From the NCBI GenBank assembly GCA_020860885.1, contig JAJBTS010000381.1:1-6704 (forward strand): a DNA stretch of 6,704 nt, read 5' to 3'. Positions 1 through 6,704 of this stretch are shown here, in pieces. The translations under genes and the position numbers were made by a program. Position 1 is the stretch's first letter; the number at the start of each line of letters is the position of its first letter. Origin of the DNA: Bacteroidales bacterium. GTDB taxonomy: Bacteria; Bacteroidota; Bacteroidia; Bacteroidales; Azobacteroidaceae. The notes beneath the pieces are model-generated. The model was not told where the DNA came from and did no database searches. It saw only the letters and a program-made list of their open reading frames with translations.

Positions 1-34
1 TAACAGGCTCATCCTCTAAAAAAATATATCGTTT

Positions 35-67
35 TTAATTTTCCAATATATATTTTACGATCCACTA
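35..67 (-). other. Orphaned in-frame tail of leuB after a nonsense codon
   Basis: The coding strand reads SEVG, TAG (67-65), then TGG ATC GTA AAA TAT ATA TTG GAA AAT and TAA (37-35), giving WIVKYILEN. LeuB proteins commonly end in EVG-D-W-I-x-x-Y-I, so the TAG stands where an acidic residue is expected. A GAG to TAG change is the simplest single substitution, though GAT or GAC ancestry is possible. The preserved tail and the TAA beyond it suggest a recent mutation or a base-calling error. Confidence 0.75.
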
Positions 68-1105
68 GCCTACTTCAGATGTCTTATAAGACTTACCGTC
101 TTCTGCAATATCTTCCGTAACTACTTTTTGTGCCAGAGATTCATTTACAGCTTCCCGGATTAATTTACCTTCATCCATTAGCCCGAAAGCATATTCAAAC
201 ATTAAAGCGGCAGAAAGTATGGTAGCCAGAGGATTCGCTATATTTTTCCCTGCAGCCTGAGGGTAAGACCCATGAATAGGCTCAAATACGGAAGTATGAA
301 TGCCTATCGATGCCGAGGGCAACATTCCCAGGGAACCTGTTATCACAGATGCTTCATCTGTAAGAATGTCTCCGAACATATTTTCCGTTACCATTACGTC
401 AAAACGCTTGGGCCATTGTACGATCTGCATAGCTGCATTATCTACAAACATATATTCGGTTTCTACCTCCGGATATTCCTTTTCTATCTCTTGAGATACT
501 TGCCGCCACAATCTTGAAGTAGCTAAAACATTCGCCTTATCCACGATAGTAAGTTTCTTTTTCCTTTTCACCGCATAATCAAAAGCCAACCTTACAATGC
601 GCTCAATCTCTTCCCTGGAATAAACACACGTATCGTAAGCCACCTGTCCGTCTTCGCTTCTTCCCTGCGGACGTCCGAAATAGATTCCTCCCGTTAGTTC
701 CCGGATACATATAAAGTCTGCATTCTCAATTAAATCCGGACGAAGAGGAGATTTATGTATCAAAGACGGAAAAGTGGTTACAGGCCGAATATTGGCATAC
801 AATCCCAACTGTTTCCGCATGGTTAATAAACCCTGCTCCGGACGCACTTTCGCAGAAGGATCATTATCGTATTTCAGAGAACCTATTGCTCCGAATAAAA
901 CAGCATCCGAAGCCATACATAACTCATGGGTTTTCTGAGGATAAGGATCTCCCACCGCATCAATGGCAGAAGCGCCCACCAAACCTTCTTCATAAACCAA
1001 CTCATGACCAAATTTCTCACATACAGCTTTTGTAACTTCCAGAGCCTGAGCTACAATCTCAGGTCCAATTCCATCTCCCGGTAATACCGCTATTTTTAAT
1101 TTCAT
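65..1105 (-). CDS. leuB: 3-isopropylmalate dehydrogenase, C-terminus cut short by a TAG
   Basis: NAD-dependent oxidation and decarboxylation of 3-isopropylmalate to 2-oxoisocaproate; it could equally act on 3-methylmalate from the citramalate route. It has 346 residues. Visible marks are [11 protein letters not shown] at 8-18, substrate arginines R97, R107 and R135, [13 protein letters not shown] at 134-146 with the catalytic Tyr at 142, K190 (VDKANVL), D222 (VDNAAMQ), and D246/D250 in [12 protein letters not shown]. The NAD loop [19 protein letters not shown] lies at 274-292. The frame stops at TAG 67-65 after KTSEVG; the following codons encode WIVKYILEN and then TAA, matching the usual LeuB tail. 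All catalytic residues precede the stop, so activity may survive. The start overlaps the mgsA stop (ATGA) and is preceded by a purine-rich AGGGAAG. Confidence 0.95.
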   Translation of the reverse strand: MKLKIAVLPGDGIGPEIVAQALEVTKAVCEKFGHELVYEEGLVGASAIDAVGDPYPQKTHELCMASDAVLFGAIGSLKYDNDPSAKVRPEQGLLTMRKQLGLYANIRPVTTFPSLIHKSPLRPDLIENADFICIRELTGGIYFGRPQGRSEDGQVAYDTCVYSREEIERIVRLAFDYAVKRKKKLTIVDKANVLATSRLWRQVSQEIEKEYPEVETEYMFVDNAAMQIVQWPKRFDVMVTENMFGDILTDEASVITGSLGMLPSASIGIHTSVFEPIHGSYPQAAGKNIANPLATILSAALMFEYAFGLMDEGKLIREAVNESLAQKVVTEDIAEDGKSYKTSEVG

Positions 1106-1575
1106 TTTTCTTCCCTATCAAATTTTACATATTGAGGCACAGAAGGCACATAATCATCGTTTTCCCACAAACTGCTTGTTATCATTAAATCCGCACTGTA
1201 GCGGTTACATGCAATAGGCACATTATGAACCCGGCATTGACGAAGTAGCATCTGAATATCCGCTTCGTGAGGCTGAGCATTCAAATCATCAATAAGAAAA
1301 ACAGCCAGGTGAATTTCTTGTCTTACTACCATAGCTGCAATTTCGGCATCACCGCCTAAGGGTCCGGAGTTCATTCTGATAATTTCAGCTTCAATACCTC
1401 TCTCTTTAAATGCCTTCTCAATCAATCCACCGGTAGTACCTGTACAAACCAGTTTATGTCTCGACAAAGTATCAGCATTAAAAACAGCCCATTCCACCAT
1501 ATCCGCTTTTCTTCTGTCGTGAGCGACAAGAGCTATAGTTAATTTCTTATTCGCATCTCTTAAATACATTTCCAT
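1102..1575 (-). CDS. mgsA: Methylglyoxal synthase
   Basis: Converts dihydroxyacetone phosphate to methylglyoxal and phosphate, a cytosolic bypass of lower glycolysis used when phosphate is short or sugar phosphates build up. The 157 residues fit the single MGS-like domain family (about 150). Visible marks are [10 protein letters not shown] at 14-23 with H19, D20 and K23, the phosphate loop CTGTTGGLI at 44-52, [13 protein letters not shown] at 69-81 with the catalytic Asp at D76, D96, and [12 protein letters not shown] at 101-112 with H103 and D106. [16 protein letters not shown] closes the domain. All positions I know to be catalytic are kept, so it should be active. ATG 1575 is 2 bases after the cimA stop; a second ATG two codons later is possible. 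Its TGA overlaps the leuB ATG as ATGA. Its place inside a leucine operon has no pathway explanation that I know. Confidence 0.94.
   Translation of the reverse strand: MEMYLRDANKKLTIALVAHDRRKADMVEWAVFNADTLSRHKLVCTGTTGGLIEKAFKERGIEAEIIRMNSGPLGGDAEIAAMVVRQEIHLAVFLIDDLNAQPHEADIQMLLRQCRVHNVPIACNRYSADLMITSSLWENDDYVPSVPQYVKFDREEK
1106..1116 (-). promoter_or_regulatory. Purine-rich ribosome-binding region for leuB
   Basis: AGGGAAG at 1116-1110, inside the end of mgsA, lies four bases before the leuB ATG. It is the most Shine-Dalgarno-like start in the operon; the other genes start after AT-rich sequence with little complementarity. Together with the ATGA overlap it supports 1105 as the true leuB start and suggests coupled translation with mgsA. 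Confidence 0.5.
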
Positions 1576-1577
1576 AA

Positions 1578-3095
1578 TTACATATTTTCAATCATATTTA
1601 ACATTCTAATCGTAGCTTTTATAGCTGCTGCTGTCTGGTCGATATCCAACCCTCTGGTCTTAAAATCTTTTCCTTTGAAATTCCATGCAATGGTAGTCTG
1701 AACAAGAGCGTCGGTTCTTCCCCCTGCAGGTATAGTCACGTTATAATCCCTTAATTCAGGTTTTGCTTTTCCCAAGTTATTATAGATTTTCCATAAAGCT
1801 TTTGTAAAAGCATGATATTGACCATCTCCCGGCGCAGTATATTCGTATTCCTTACCTTCGATTTCAATTTTAACAGTAGCAGTAGGACGCAATCCCTGGG
1901 TCAAAGATAAAGAATAATTAATCATCTTTATCTTATCTTCCGTATATGTATGAAGAACATCCGAAATAATATAAGGCAAATCGTCCTGAGTTACGATTTC
2001 TTTTTTGTCGCCCAGTTCGATAATCCGTTGTGTTACTTTAATCATGGACTCTTCATCCAGCTCTACACCAATCGTCTCCAGGTTTTTTTTGATATTGGAT
2101 TTACCGGAAGTTTTTCCGAGAGCATATTCACGGGCACGTCCGAACCGTTCCGGCAATAAGTCGTTGTAATAAAGATTATTTTTATTGTCTCCGTCTGCAT
2201 GTATGCCTGCACACTGAGTAAAAACACTATCCCCTACGATAGGTTTGTTATTAGGAATCCGTATCCCTGAGTAGGATTCTACTATATGCCCTACTCTATT
2301 CAAATTGTCCTCTATAATATTGGTCTGTAATTTCAACTGGTCGTGCAACATCGCTACCACACTAGCTATAGGAGCATTTCCCGCTCTTTCACCCAATCCA
2401 TTTACTGTGGTATGGATACCTTCAATACCTGCATGAACAGCCGCAAAGACATTTCCTACAGCCAAATCGTAATCGTTGTGAGCATGATAATCGAACCGCA
2501 GGTCCGGATATCTGACTAACATCTCCTTACAGAACTTTCCGGTATTGATCGGATTAAGTATCCCGAGTGTATCGGGAAGCATAAACCGTTTCACAGAAGT
2601 ATCCTTGAGATTATCCATAAGGAAAAAGACATACTCCGGAGAATGGAGCATTCCATTCGACCAATCTTCCAAATAAACATTAATTGAAATACCTTTTTTT
2701 TCCGCTTCTTCCAGAACCTTTTTAATATCAGCCAGATGTTCTTCCGGAGACTTTCTCAATTGTCCTTCACAATGCTTTAATGAGCCTTTGCATAAAAGAT
2801 TCATTACCTTACATCCTGCTCTTTGAATCCAATTCAATGAAATGTCTCCGTCAACGAATCCCAGAACTTCTATTTTATGAATATGATTGTGTACAGTAGC
2901 CCATTTGGCGATTCGCCGGACGGTATCAAATTCTCCTTCCGAGACCTTTGCTGACGCTATTTCTACGCGGTCAACATTCAAATCTTCAATAAGCAGACGG
3001 GCAATATGCAACTTTTCGGAAGATGCAAAAGAAACTCCCGAAGTTTGCTCTCCGTCTCTTAGAGTAGTATCTAATATTTCAATTTTGAGGTCCAT
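1578..3095 (-). CDS. cimA: Citramalate synthase-type member of the isopropylmalate synthase family
   Basis: Predicted to condense acetyl-CoA with pyruvate to (R)-citramalate, the first step of the threonine-independent route to isoleucine. The 505 residues align from end to end, as I recall it, with the Leptospira citramalate synthase: [58 protein letters not shown]. Visible catalytic marks are R13-D14, metal ligands H204 and H206, and NGLGERAGN at 232-240. The pyruvate-pocket positions I recall from that enzyme are all kept: L78, L101, Y141, E143, T176. So are H299, D301, N307, L308 and Y309. A C-terminal LeuA regulatory domain (about 385-505) includes PGDGQYHAF and IPAGGRTDALV. The start lies 3 bases after leuD and the end 2 bases before mgsA. 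Automated annotation may call it a second 2-isopropylmalate synthase; the pocket residues favour citramalate, but substrate choice is inferred. Confidence 0.82.
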   Translation of the reverse strand: MDLKIEILDTTLRDGEQTSGVSFASSEKLHIARLLIEDLNVDRVEIASAKVSEGEFDTVRRIAKWATVHNHIHKIEVLGFVDGDISLNWIQRAGCKVMNLLCKGSLKHCEGQLRKSPEEHLADIKKVLEEAEKKGISINVYLEDWSNGMLHSPEYVFFLMDNLKDTSVKRFMLPDTLGILNPINTGKFCKEMLVRYPDLRFDYHAHNDYDLAVGNVFAAVHAGIEGIHTTVNGLGERAGNAPIASVVAMLHDQLKLQTNIIEDNLNRVGHIVESYSGIRIPNNKPIVGDSVFTQCAGIHADGDNKNNLYYNDLLPERFGRAREYALGKTSGKSNIKKNLETIGVELDEESMIKVTQRIIELGDKKEIVTQDDLPYIISDVLHTYTEDKIKMINYSLSLTQGLRPTATVKIEIEGKEYEYTAPGDGQYHAFTKALWKIYNNLGKAKPELRDYNVTIPAGGRTDALVQTTIAWNFKGKDFKTRGLDIDQTAAAIKATIRMLNMIENM

Positions 3096-3098
3096 TCT

Positions 3099-3689
3099 TT
3101 AATTATTTCGGTTCATCTCATATTGTTCTATTTTATCTTTATTGCTTAATAAATAATCAATATCATCGAAACCTTTCAGAAAACATTCTTTTTTATAAGA
3201 ATTGATTGAAAATTTTTCCGAATTACCTGTACTATTGTTTTTAAGTGTTTGATTTTCCAGATCTACGGTAAGTGTCATATCCGGATTCTGCTCTACACTT
3301 TCAAATATTTCTTTTAAGAATTCTTCCGATACAACCACAGGCAATAAAAAGTTATTCATTGCATTATTTTTGAAGATATCGGCAAAGAAACTGGAAACCA
3401 CAACTTTGAAACCATAACCTGCGATAGCCCAGGCTGCATGTTCCCTGCTGGAACCGCTACCGAAATTTTTCCCGGCAACTAAAATCTCTCCTTTATATTT
3501 AGGATTGTTCAATACGAAAGATTTTATCGGTTGTTTGTTTGTATCGTATCTCCAGTCATAGAATAAATTATCTCCAAAACCTTCTTTAGAAGTTGCTTTC
3601 AAAAATCGTGCGGGTATTATCTGATCTGTATCTACATTTTCTACCGGTAAAGGAACAACTGTGCTTGTTAATGTTATAAATTTGTCCAT
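3099..3689 (-). CDS. leuD: 3-isopropylmalate dehydratase, small subunit
   Basis: LeuD is the swivelling small subunit that completes the active site of isopropylmalate isomerase with LeuC. The 196 residues fit the usual size (about 200). Family marks are [12 protein letters not shown] at 19-30, the substrate-binding [14 protein letters not shown] segment at 75-88, [21 protein letters not shown] at 93-113 with LLP after it, and the closing [13 protein letters not shown] at 169-181. The start codon follows the leuC stop after 9 bases (CTTACAACC), with no clear Shine-Dalgarno. The TAA stop at 3101-3099 is three bases from the cimA ATG. The segment around 145-160 ([16 protein letters not shown]) is the variable part of the family. 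Nothing suggests inactivation. Confidence 0.97.
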   Translation of the reverse strand: MDKFITLTSTVVPLPVENVDTDQIIPARFLKATSKEGFGDNLFYDWRYDTNKQPIKSFVLNNPKYKGEILVAGKNFGSGSSREHAAWAIAGYGFKVVVSSFFADIFKNNAMNNFLLPVVVSEEFLKEIFESVEQNPDMTLTVDLENQTLKNNSTGNSEKFSINSYKKECFLKGFDDIDYLLSNKDKIEQYEMNRNN

Positions 3690-3698
3690 GGTTGTAAG

Positions 3699-5090
3699 TT
3701 ATAAAGTTCTCGGATCTGTTATTTTTCCTGTAATTGCAGCGGCAGCGGCAACATAAGCTCCCGACAATATGGTACGGGCGCCGGGGCCTTGCCTGCCCTC
3801 GAAGTTCCGGTTTGAAGTAGAAACAGAGTATTTACCGGCCGGAACTTTATCTTCGTTCATGGCCAGGCAAGCAGAACATCCAGGCTGACGCAATTCAAAA
3901 CCGGCTTCTTTCAATACTTTATCAATACCTTCCTCCTCGATCTGTTTTACCACAGCCCAGGAACCCGGTACCAGCCATGCAACCACTTTTTCTGCTTTTT
4001 TCTTTCCTTCAACGATCTGTGCAAAAGCCCTGAAATCTTCGATACGTCCATTGGTGCAACTACCCAGGAAAACATAATCAATAGGTTTACCTACCAGTTT
4101 TTCCCCGGGATGGAATCCCATATATTCAAGAGATTTCATAAAAGATCTTTGACCGGATTCTTCAATATCCTTCAATTCTGGAATAGCATCGTTTATTCCC
4201 ATACCCATTCCCGGATTGGTACCATACGTTACCATAGGATCGATGTCTTCAGCCTGAAAAACCACTTCTTCATCAAAGATAGCATCCTCATCGGTTTTCA
4301 AAGTTTTCCAGTAAGATAGAGCGGTATCCCATTCTTTCCCTTTAGGAGCGTATTCTTTACCTTTGATGTACTCAAACGTTACGTCGTCCGGTGCGATCAT
4401 ACCCCCTCTTGCTCCCATCTCAATAGACAGATTGCATAAAGTCAACCGTCCTTCCATAGAAAGGTTTTCCACTGCCTCGCCTGCATATTCCACAAAGTAG
4501 CCCGTTGCGCCTCCGGTAGTCATTTTCGAAATGATATACAAGGCCATATCTTTTGCTGTTACAAGAGGTTTAAGCTGTCCTTTCACAGTAATACGCATCG
4601 TTTTGGGTTTGGACTGAAACACGCATTGAGTAGCTAAAACCATTTCTACTTCACTGGTTCCTATGCCGAAAGCTACCGCACCCATTGCTCCGTGAGTGGA
4701 TGTATGAGAATCCCCGCAAACCATAGTCATTCCCGGCAAAGAAAGTCCTGTTTCAGGTCCTATCACATGCACAATTCCATTTTTCTCATGTCCTATCGGA
4801 TAATAAGTTAATCCGAATTCCTGTACGTTTTTACCAAGCGCATCTACCTGGTTTCTGGAAACAGGATCTTTGATCGGCTGATCCTGATGAATCGTAGGGA
4901 TGTTATGATCGGCCACGCAAGTTATCTGTTCGGGGCGAAAAACCTTCAACCCTCTTTTTCTTAATCCGTTAAATGCCTGAGGGCTGGTAACCTCATGGCA
5001 ATACATACGGTCAATATACAATTGAGAGGGACCATCTTCTACTGTAGAAACTACATGTTTGTCCCAAATCTTATCAAATAATGTTTTCAT
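3699..5090 (-). CDS. leuC: 3-isopropylmalate dehydratase, large subunit
   Basis: LeuC carries the [4Fe-4S] cluster and, with LeuD, isomerises 2-isopropylmalate to 3-isopropylmalate through a dehydrated intermediate. The same enzyme class can act on citramalate. The 463 residues match the usual length (about 466). Visible marks are [14 protein letters not shown] at 125-138, the [15 protein letters not shown] segment at 141-155, and the three cluster cysteines: C345 in [13 protein letters not shown], plus C405 and C408 in [13 protein letters not shown]. The C-terminus has [13 protein letters not shown] and [13 protein letters not shown], typical of the family. The ATG at 5090 overlaps the leuA TGA as ATGA, implying translational coupling. 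Early termination in leuA could therefore reduce its translation (inference). The leuD start lies 9 bases beyond its TAA. No defect is visible. Confidence 0.97.
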   Translation of the reverse strand: MKTLFDKIWDKHVVSTVEDGPSQLYIDRMYCHEVTSPQAFNGLRKRGLKVFRPEQITCVADHNIPTIHQDQPIKDPVSRNQVDALGKNVQEFGLTYYPIGHEKNGIVHVIGPETGLSLPGMTMVCGDSHTSTHGAMGAVAFGIGTSEVEMVLATQCVFQSKPKTMRITVKGQLKPLVTAKDMALYIISKMTTGGATGYFVEYAGEAVENLSMEGRLTLCNLSIEMGARGGMIAPDDVTFEYIKGKEYAPKGKEWDTALSYWKTLKTDEDAIFDEEVVFQAEDIDPMVTYGTNPGMGMGINDAIPELKDIEESGQRSFMKSLEYMGFHPGEKLVGKPIDYVFLGSCTNGRIEDFRAFAQIVEGKKKAEKVVAWLVPGSWAVVKQIEEEGIDKVLKEAGFELRQPGCSACLAMNEDKVPAGKYSVSTSNRNFEGRQGPGARTILSGAYVAAAAAITGKITDPRTL

Positions 5091-6583
5091 TTAACAAATT
5101 TATTAATTGCATCAATAAAAGCTTCAACAGAAGCGGCTATAATATCGGTATTCGCTGAAAAGCCATAATAATTCATACCGTTATATTCTACCTGCATGTG
5201 AACTTTACCCACATCATCGCTCCCTTTATTGATAGCCTGAATTAAAAACTCCTGAATAACCATCTGACGATGAATAATTTGCTTTACCGCTTTAATTGCG
5301 GCATCTACCGGACCGTTTCCTGCCGAAGCGGCTTCAAACTTTTCACCTGCTATATTCAAACATACGGAAGCCACAGGCTGTAAACCCACTCCCGATGTAA
5401 CCTGAAGATATTCCAGTTTGATTCTTTGAGAATCCAACCGGTCTTTTCCAGCCAACATTAGAATATCGTCGTCATTGATGTCTTTCTTTTTGTCTGCTAA
5501 TTTAAGAAATTCTTCGTATACATTATCTAATTGTTCCTGATTTAAATCAACTCCTAAAACATTCAGTCTGTGTTTCAGAGCCGCCCTTCCGCTTCTGGCG
5601 GTCAAAGCAATCGTATTGTCATCAATACCGACATCTTTCGGGTCAATGATTTCGTAACTTTCACGGTTTTTCAACACACCATCCTGATGTATTCCTGAAG
5701 AATGAGCAAAAGCATTTCTTCCTACGATGGCTTTATTTGCCTGGACAGGCATATTCATCAGACTGGAAACCATCCGGCTCACAGGATAAATATGTTTGGT
5801 ATTGATATTTGTATCTATATTTAGCTCTTTATGACTTTTCAATATCATAGCCACTTCTTCTAACGAAGTATTACCGGCTCTCTCTCCTATTCCATTTATC
5901 GTAACTTCCACCTGGCGGGCTCCATTTAAAACTCCCATCACAGTGTTGGCAGTTGCCATTCCCAAATCATTATGACAGTGTGTGGATATTACCGCATTGT
6001 GGATTCCATTCACATTTTCCATCAAAAATCTGATCTTTTCCCCATATTCAGTCGGGAGGCAATACCCTGTAGTATCCGGGATATTCACAACGGTAGCTCC
6101 GGCTTTGATAACTGCTTCCACGACTTTAGCCAGATAAACATTATCTGTTCTTCCGGCATCTTCACAATAAAACTCTACATCTTCAACGTATTTCTTAGCA
6201 TATTTAACGCAAGCTATGGCACGTTCGAGTATTTCATCCTGTGTAGAGTTGAATTTATATTTAATATGGTAATCAGAAGTTCCTATTCCGGTATGAATCC
6301 TCTTTCTCTTGGCATATTGTAATGCTTCGGCAGCGGCATCGATATCTTTTTCTACCGCGCGGGTCAGAGCGCAAATCGTAGGCCAGGTAACTGCTTTGGA
6401 GATTTCCACTACCGAATTAAAATCACCCGGGCTAGAGACCGGGAAACCGGCTTCTATAACATCTACGTCTTAATTCTACAGAGCCTGAGCCACCTGGATT
6501 TTCTCAATTGTATTTAACTGGCAACCGGGAACCTGTTCCCCATCTCTCAGTGTTGTGTCGAAAATAAATAATCTGTCTGACAT
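5087..6583 (-). pseudogene. leuA: 2-isopropylmalate synthase, interrupted by two in-frame nonsense codons
   Basis: LeuA condenses acetyl-CoA with 2-oxoisovalerate, the first committed step of leucine synthesis. Read through, the frame spans 498 residues from an ATG at 6583 ([17 protein letters not shown]) to TGA at 5089-5087. Codons 36 (TAG, 6478-6476) and 38 (TAA, 6472-6470) are stops, but the frame is the same on both sides, and GVDV-type similarity resumes at once with [16 protein letters not shown]. Visible family marks are catalytic R13-D14, the metal-binding HCH at about 202-204, NGIGERAGN at about 230-238, SSGIHQDG at about 295-302, and a C-terminal LeuA dimer/regulatory domain from about residue 385 with GNGPVDAA. 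The only long stop-free piece starts at GTG 6409 (440 residues) and lacks R13-D14, so it should be inactive alone. The last bases overlap the leuC start as ATGA. No Shine-Dalgarno is seen before the AT-rich start. Identity is very sure; whether the stops are biological or sequence errors is open. Confidence 0.9.
6470..6478 (-). other. Paired nonsense codons TAG-AAT-TAA inside leuA
   Basis: On the coding strand, codons 35-41 read CTG TAG AAT TAA GAC GTA GAT. LeuA proteins usually have A-L-E-x-L-G-V-D here. Two single substitutions restore that pattern: GAG to TAG at codon 36 (Glu) and TTA to TAA at codon 38 (Leu), giving A-L-E-N-L-D-V-D. The codon count is unchanged, so no net frameshift is needed. 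The restored residues are inferred from the family pattern. Confidence 0.85.
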
Positions 6584-6611
6584 ATTTTAAAGTTTATAAA
6601 TTGTTTTCAAA

Positions 6612-6659
6612 TCAAAAAAAAAGCCTTTCTCTGCAGAAGCGAGAAAGGCTTAATATCAT
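6612..6659 (-). CDS. Possible 15-codon leader peptide overlapping the hairpin
   Basis: An ATG at 6659 opens a frame encoding MILSLSRFCRERLFF, ending in TGA (6614-6612) just at the end of the T-run, so the whole hairpin lies inside the frame. Codons 2 and 3 are Ile (ATA) and Leu (TTA). A ribosome held there would cover the 5' arm of the stem and could prevent termination, as in amino-acid attenuation. Against this, there is no run of Leu or Ile codons, no Shine-Dalgarno, and a frame this short can arise by chance. Low confidence. Confidence 0.25.
   Translation of the reverse strand: MILSLSRFCRERLFF
6614..6651 (-). terminator. Intrinsic terminator or attenuator ahead of leuA
   Basis: On the minus strand an 11-base arm AAGCCTTTCTC (6651-6641) and its perfect complement GAGAAAGGCTT (6631-6621) enclose a 9-base loop (6640-6632). 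They are followed by a run of nine T residues (6622-6614, partly inside the stem). This is a canonical Rho-independent terminator for transcription entering leuA. Only about 30 bases separate it from the leuA ATG, and I see no Bacteroidota-type promoter (TTTG ... TAnnTTTG) there. It therefore more likely controls read-through into the operon than simply ending an upstream unit. It could also terminate an upstream gene whose stop may lie at 6667-6665. In the plus direction the T-run is displaced and weak. Confidence 0.8.
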
Positions 6660-6664
6660 ATTTT

Positions 6665-6703
6665 TTACTTATTTACACATACCATACCCGCTTCACCCTG
6701 CTT
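6665..6703 (-). CDS. Possible 3' end of an upstream gene, cut by the window edge
   Basis: One minus-strand frame is open from the window edge to TAA at 6667-6665, encoding KQGEAGMVCVNK. The stop lies 13 bases before the terminator hairpin, the usual spacing for a gene end. Twelve codons are too few to recognise a family or to exclude chance; the other two frames in this stretch close at stops. If this is real, the hairpin may be that gene's terminator. Confidence 0.2.
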   Translation of the reverse strand, partial: KQGEAGMVCVNK

Positions 6704-6704
6704 T

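Noticed and set aside
1..12. A possible new minus-strand gene starting ATG AGC CTG TTA at the window edge after AGAGG.
   Set aside because: Only four codons are visible and the AGAGG has no spacing before the ATG; it could equally be one arm of a downstream hairpin.
272..517. Plus-strand open frames at 272-517, 300-494, 1950-2159, 2887-3102, 4110-4319 and 5972-6322.
   Set aside because: All lie antisense inside well-supported enzymes and their translations resemble no family I know; they are by-products of the coding strand.
5087..6409. Treating the 440-residue frame from GTG 6409 as a complete, functional LeuA.
   Set aside because: Clear LeuA sequence ([19 protein letters not shown]) continues upstream in the same frame, and the fragment lacks the catalytic DTTLRDGEQ segment.
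6470..6481. A compensated pair of one-base indels (a lost G in CTGGTA and an extra A in TTAAGAC) as the cause of the leuA stops.
   Set aside because: It restores L-V-E-L-D, but two independent base substitutions (GAG to TAG, TTA to TAA) restore the better family match L-E-N-L-D without needing two indels that happen to cancel.
5087..6583. Reassignment or suppression of TAG as a sense codon, since TAG occurs at both unexpected sites.
   Set aside because: leuA also carries an unexpected TAA two codons later, while TAA is the normal end of leuC, leuD and cimA. No TAG appears inside the other genes. The residues replaced differ from the Gln expected in known TAG recodings.
6584..6704. A Bacteroidota-type promoter (TTTG near -33, TAnnTTTG near -7) for the operon.
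   Set aside because: No correctly spaced pair was found on the minus strand here; TTTG and TATA-like fragments occur, but they are expected in such AT-rich sequence.
1..6704. Mobile elements, CRISPR arrays, tRNA genes or a defence cassette.
   Set aside because: The window is almost fully occupied by six biosynthetic genes; I saw no repeat array, transposase, tRNA-like fold or attachment-site duplication.

Overview
The window holds one compact branched-chain amino-acid operon, read entirely from the minus strand (right to left in these coordinates). The gene order is leuA (interrupted), leuC, leuD, a citramalate-synthase-type leuA homologue (cimA), mgsA (methylglyoxal synthase), leuB. The low GC content, the AT-rich gene starts with little Shine-Dalgarno signal and the protein sequences all fit a member of the Bacteroidales (Bacteroidota). 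I cannot name the genus from this window.

Layout from the 5' end of the transcript. Positions 6704-6652 contain only a short open frame running in from the window edge, possibly the tail of an upstream gene. At 6651-6614 a perfect 11-bp hairpin followed by nine T residues forms an intrinsic terminator, or an attenuator, about 30 bases before the leuA start. LeuA (6583-5087) has two in-frame nonsense codons at codons 36 and 38, and the frame on both sides is otherwise intact. LeuC follows with an ATGA overlap, leuD after 9 bases, cimA after 3 bases, mgsA after 2 bases, and leuB with another ATGA overlap. LeuB meets a TAG nine codons before what looks like its ancestral end. The last 34 bases (34-1) are AT-rich and show no supported gene.

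How the genes work together: LeuA would condense acetyl-CoA with 2-oxoisovalerate. LeuCD would isomerise the product and LeuB would oxidise it to the leucine precursor 2-oxoisocaproate. The cimA-type enzyme is predicted to condense acetyl-CoA with pyruvate. The same LeuCD and LeuB could then carry citramalate to 2-oxobutyrate, the isoleucine precursor, so the operon would feed both leucine and isoleucine synthesis. MgsA makes methylglyoxal from dihydroxyacetone phosphate and has no known step in this pathway, yet it is tightly embedded between cimA and leuB.

I did not find an unknown multi-gene system. The points worth a second look are the three nonsense codons (two in leuA, one in leuB) in an otherwise well-kept operon, the position of mgsA, the predicted citramalate route, and the hairpin with an overlapping 15-codon frame ahead of leuA.
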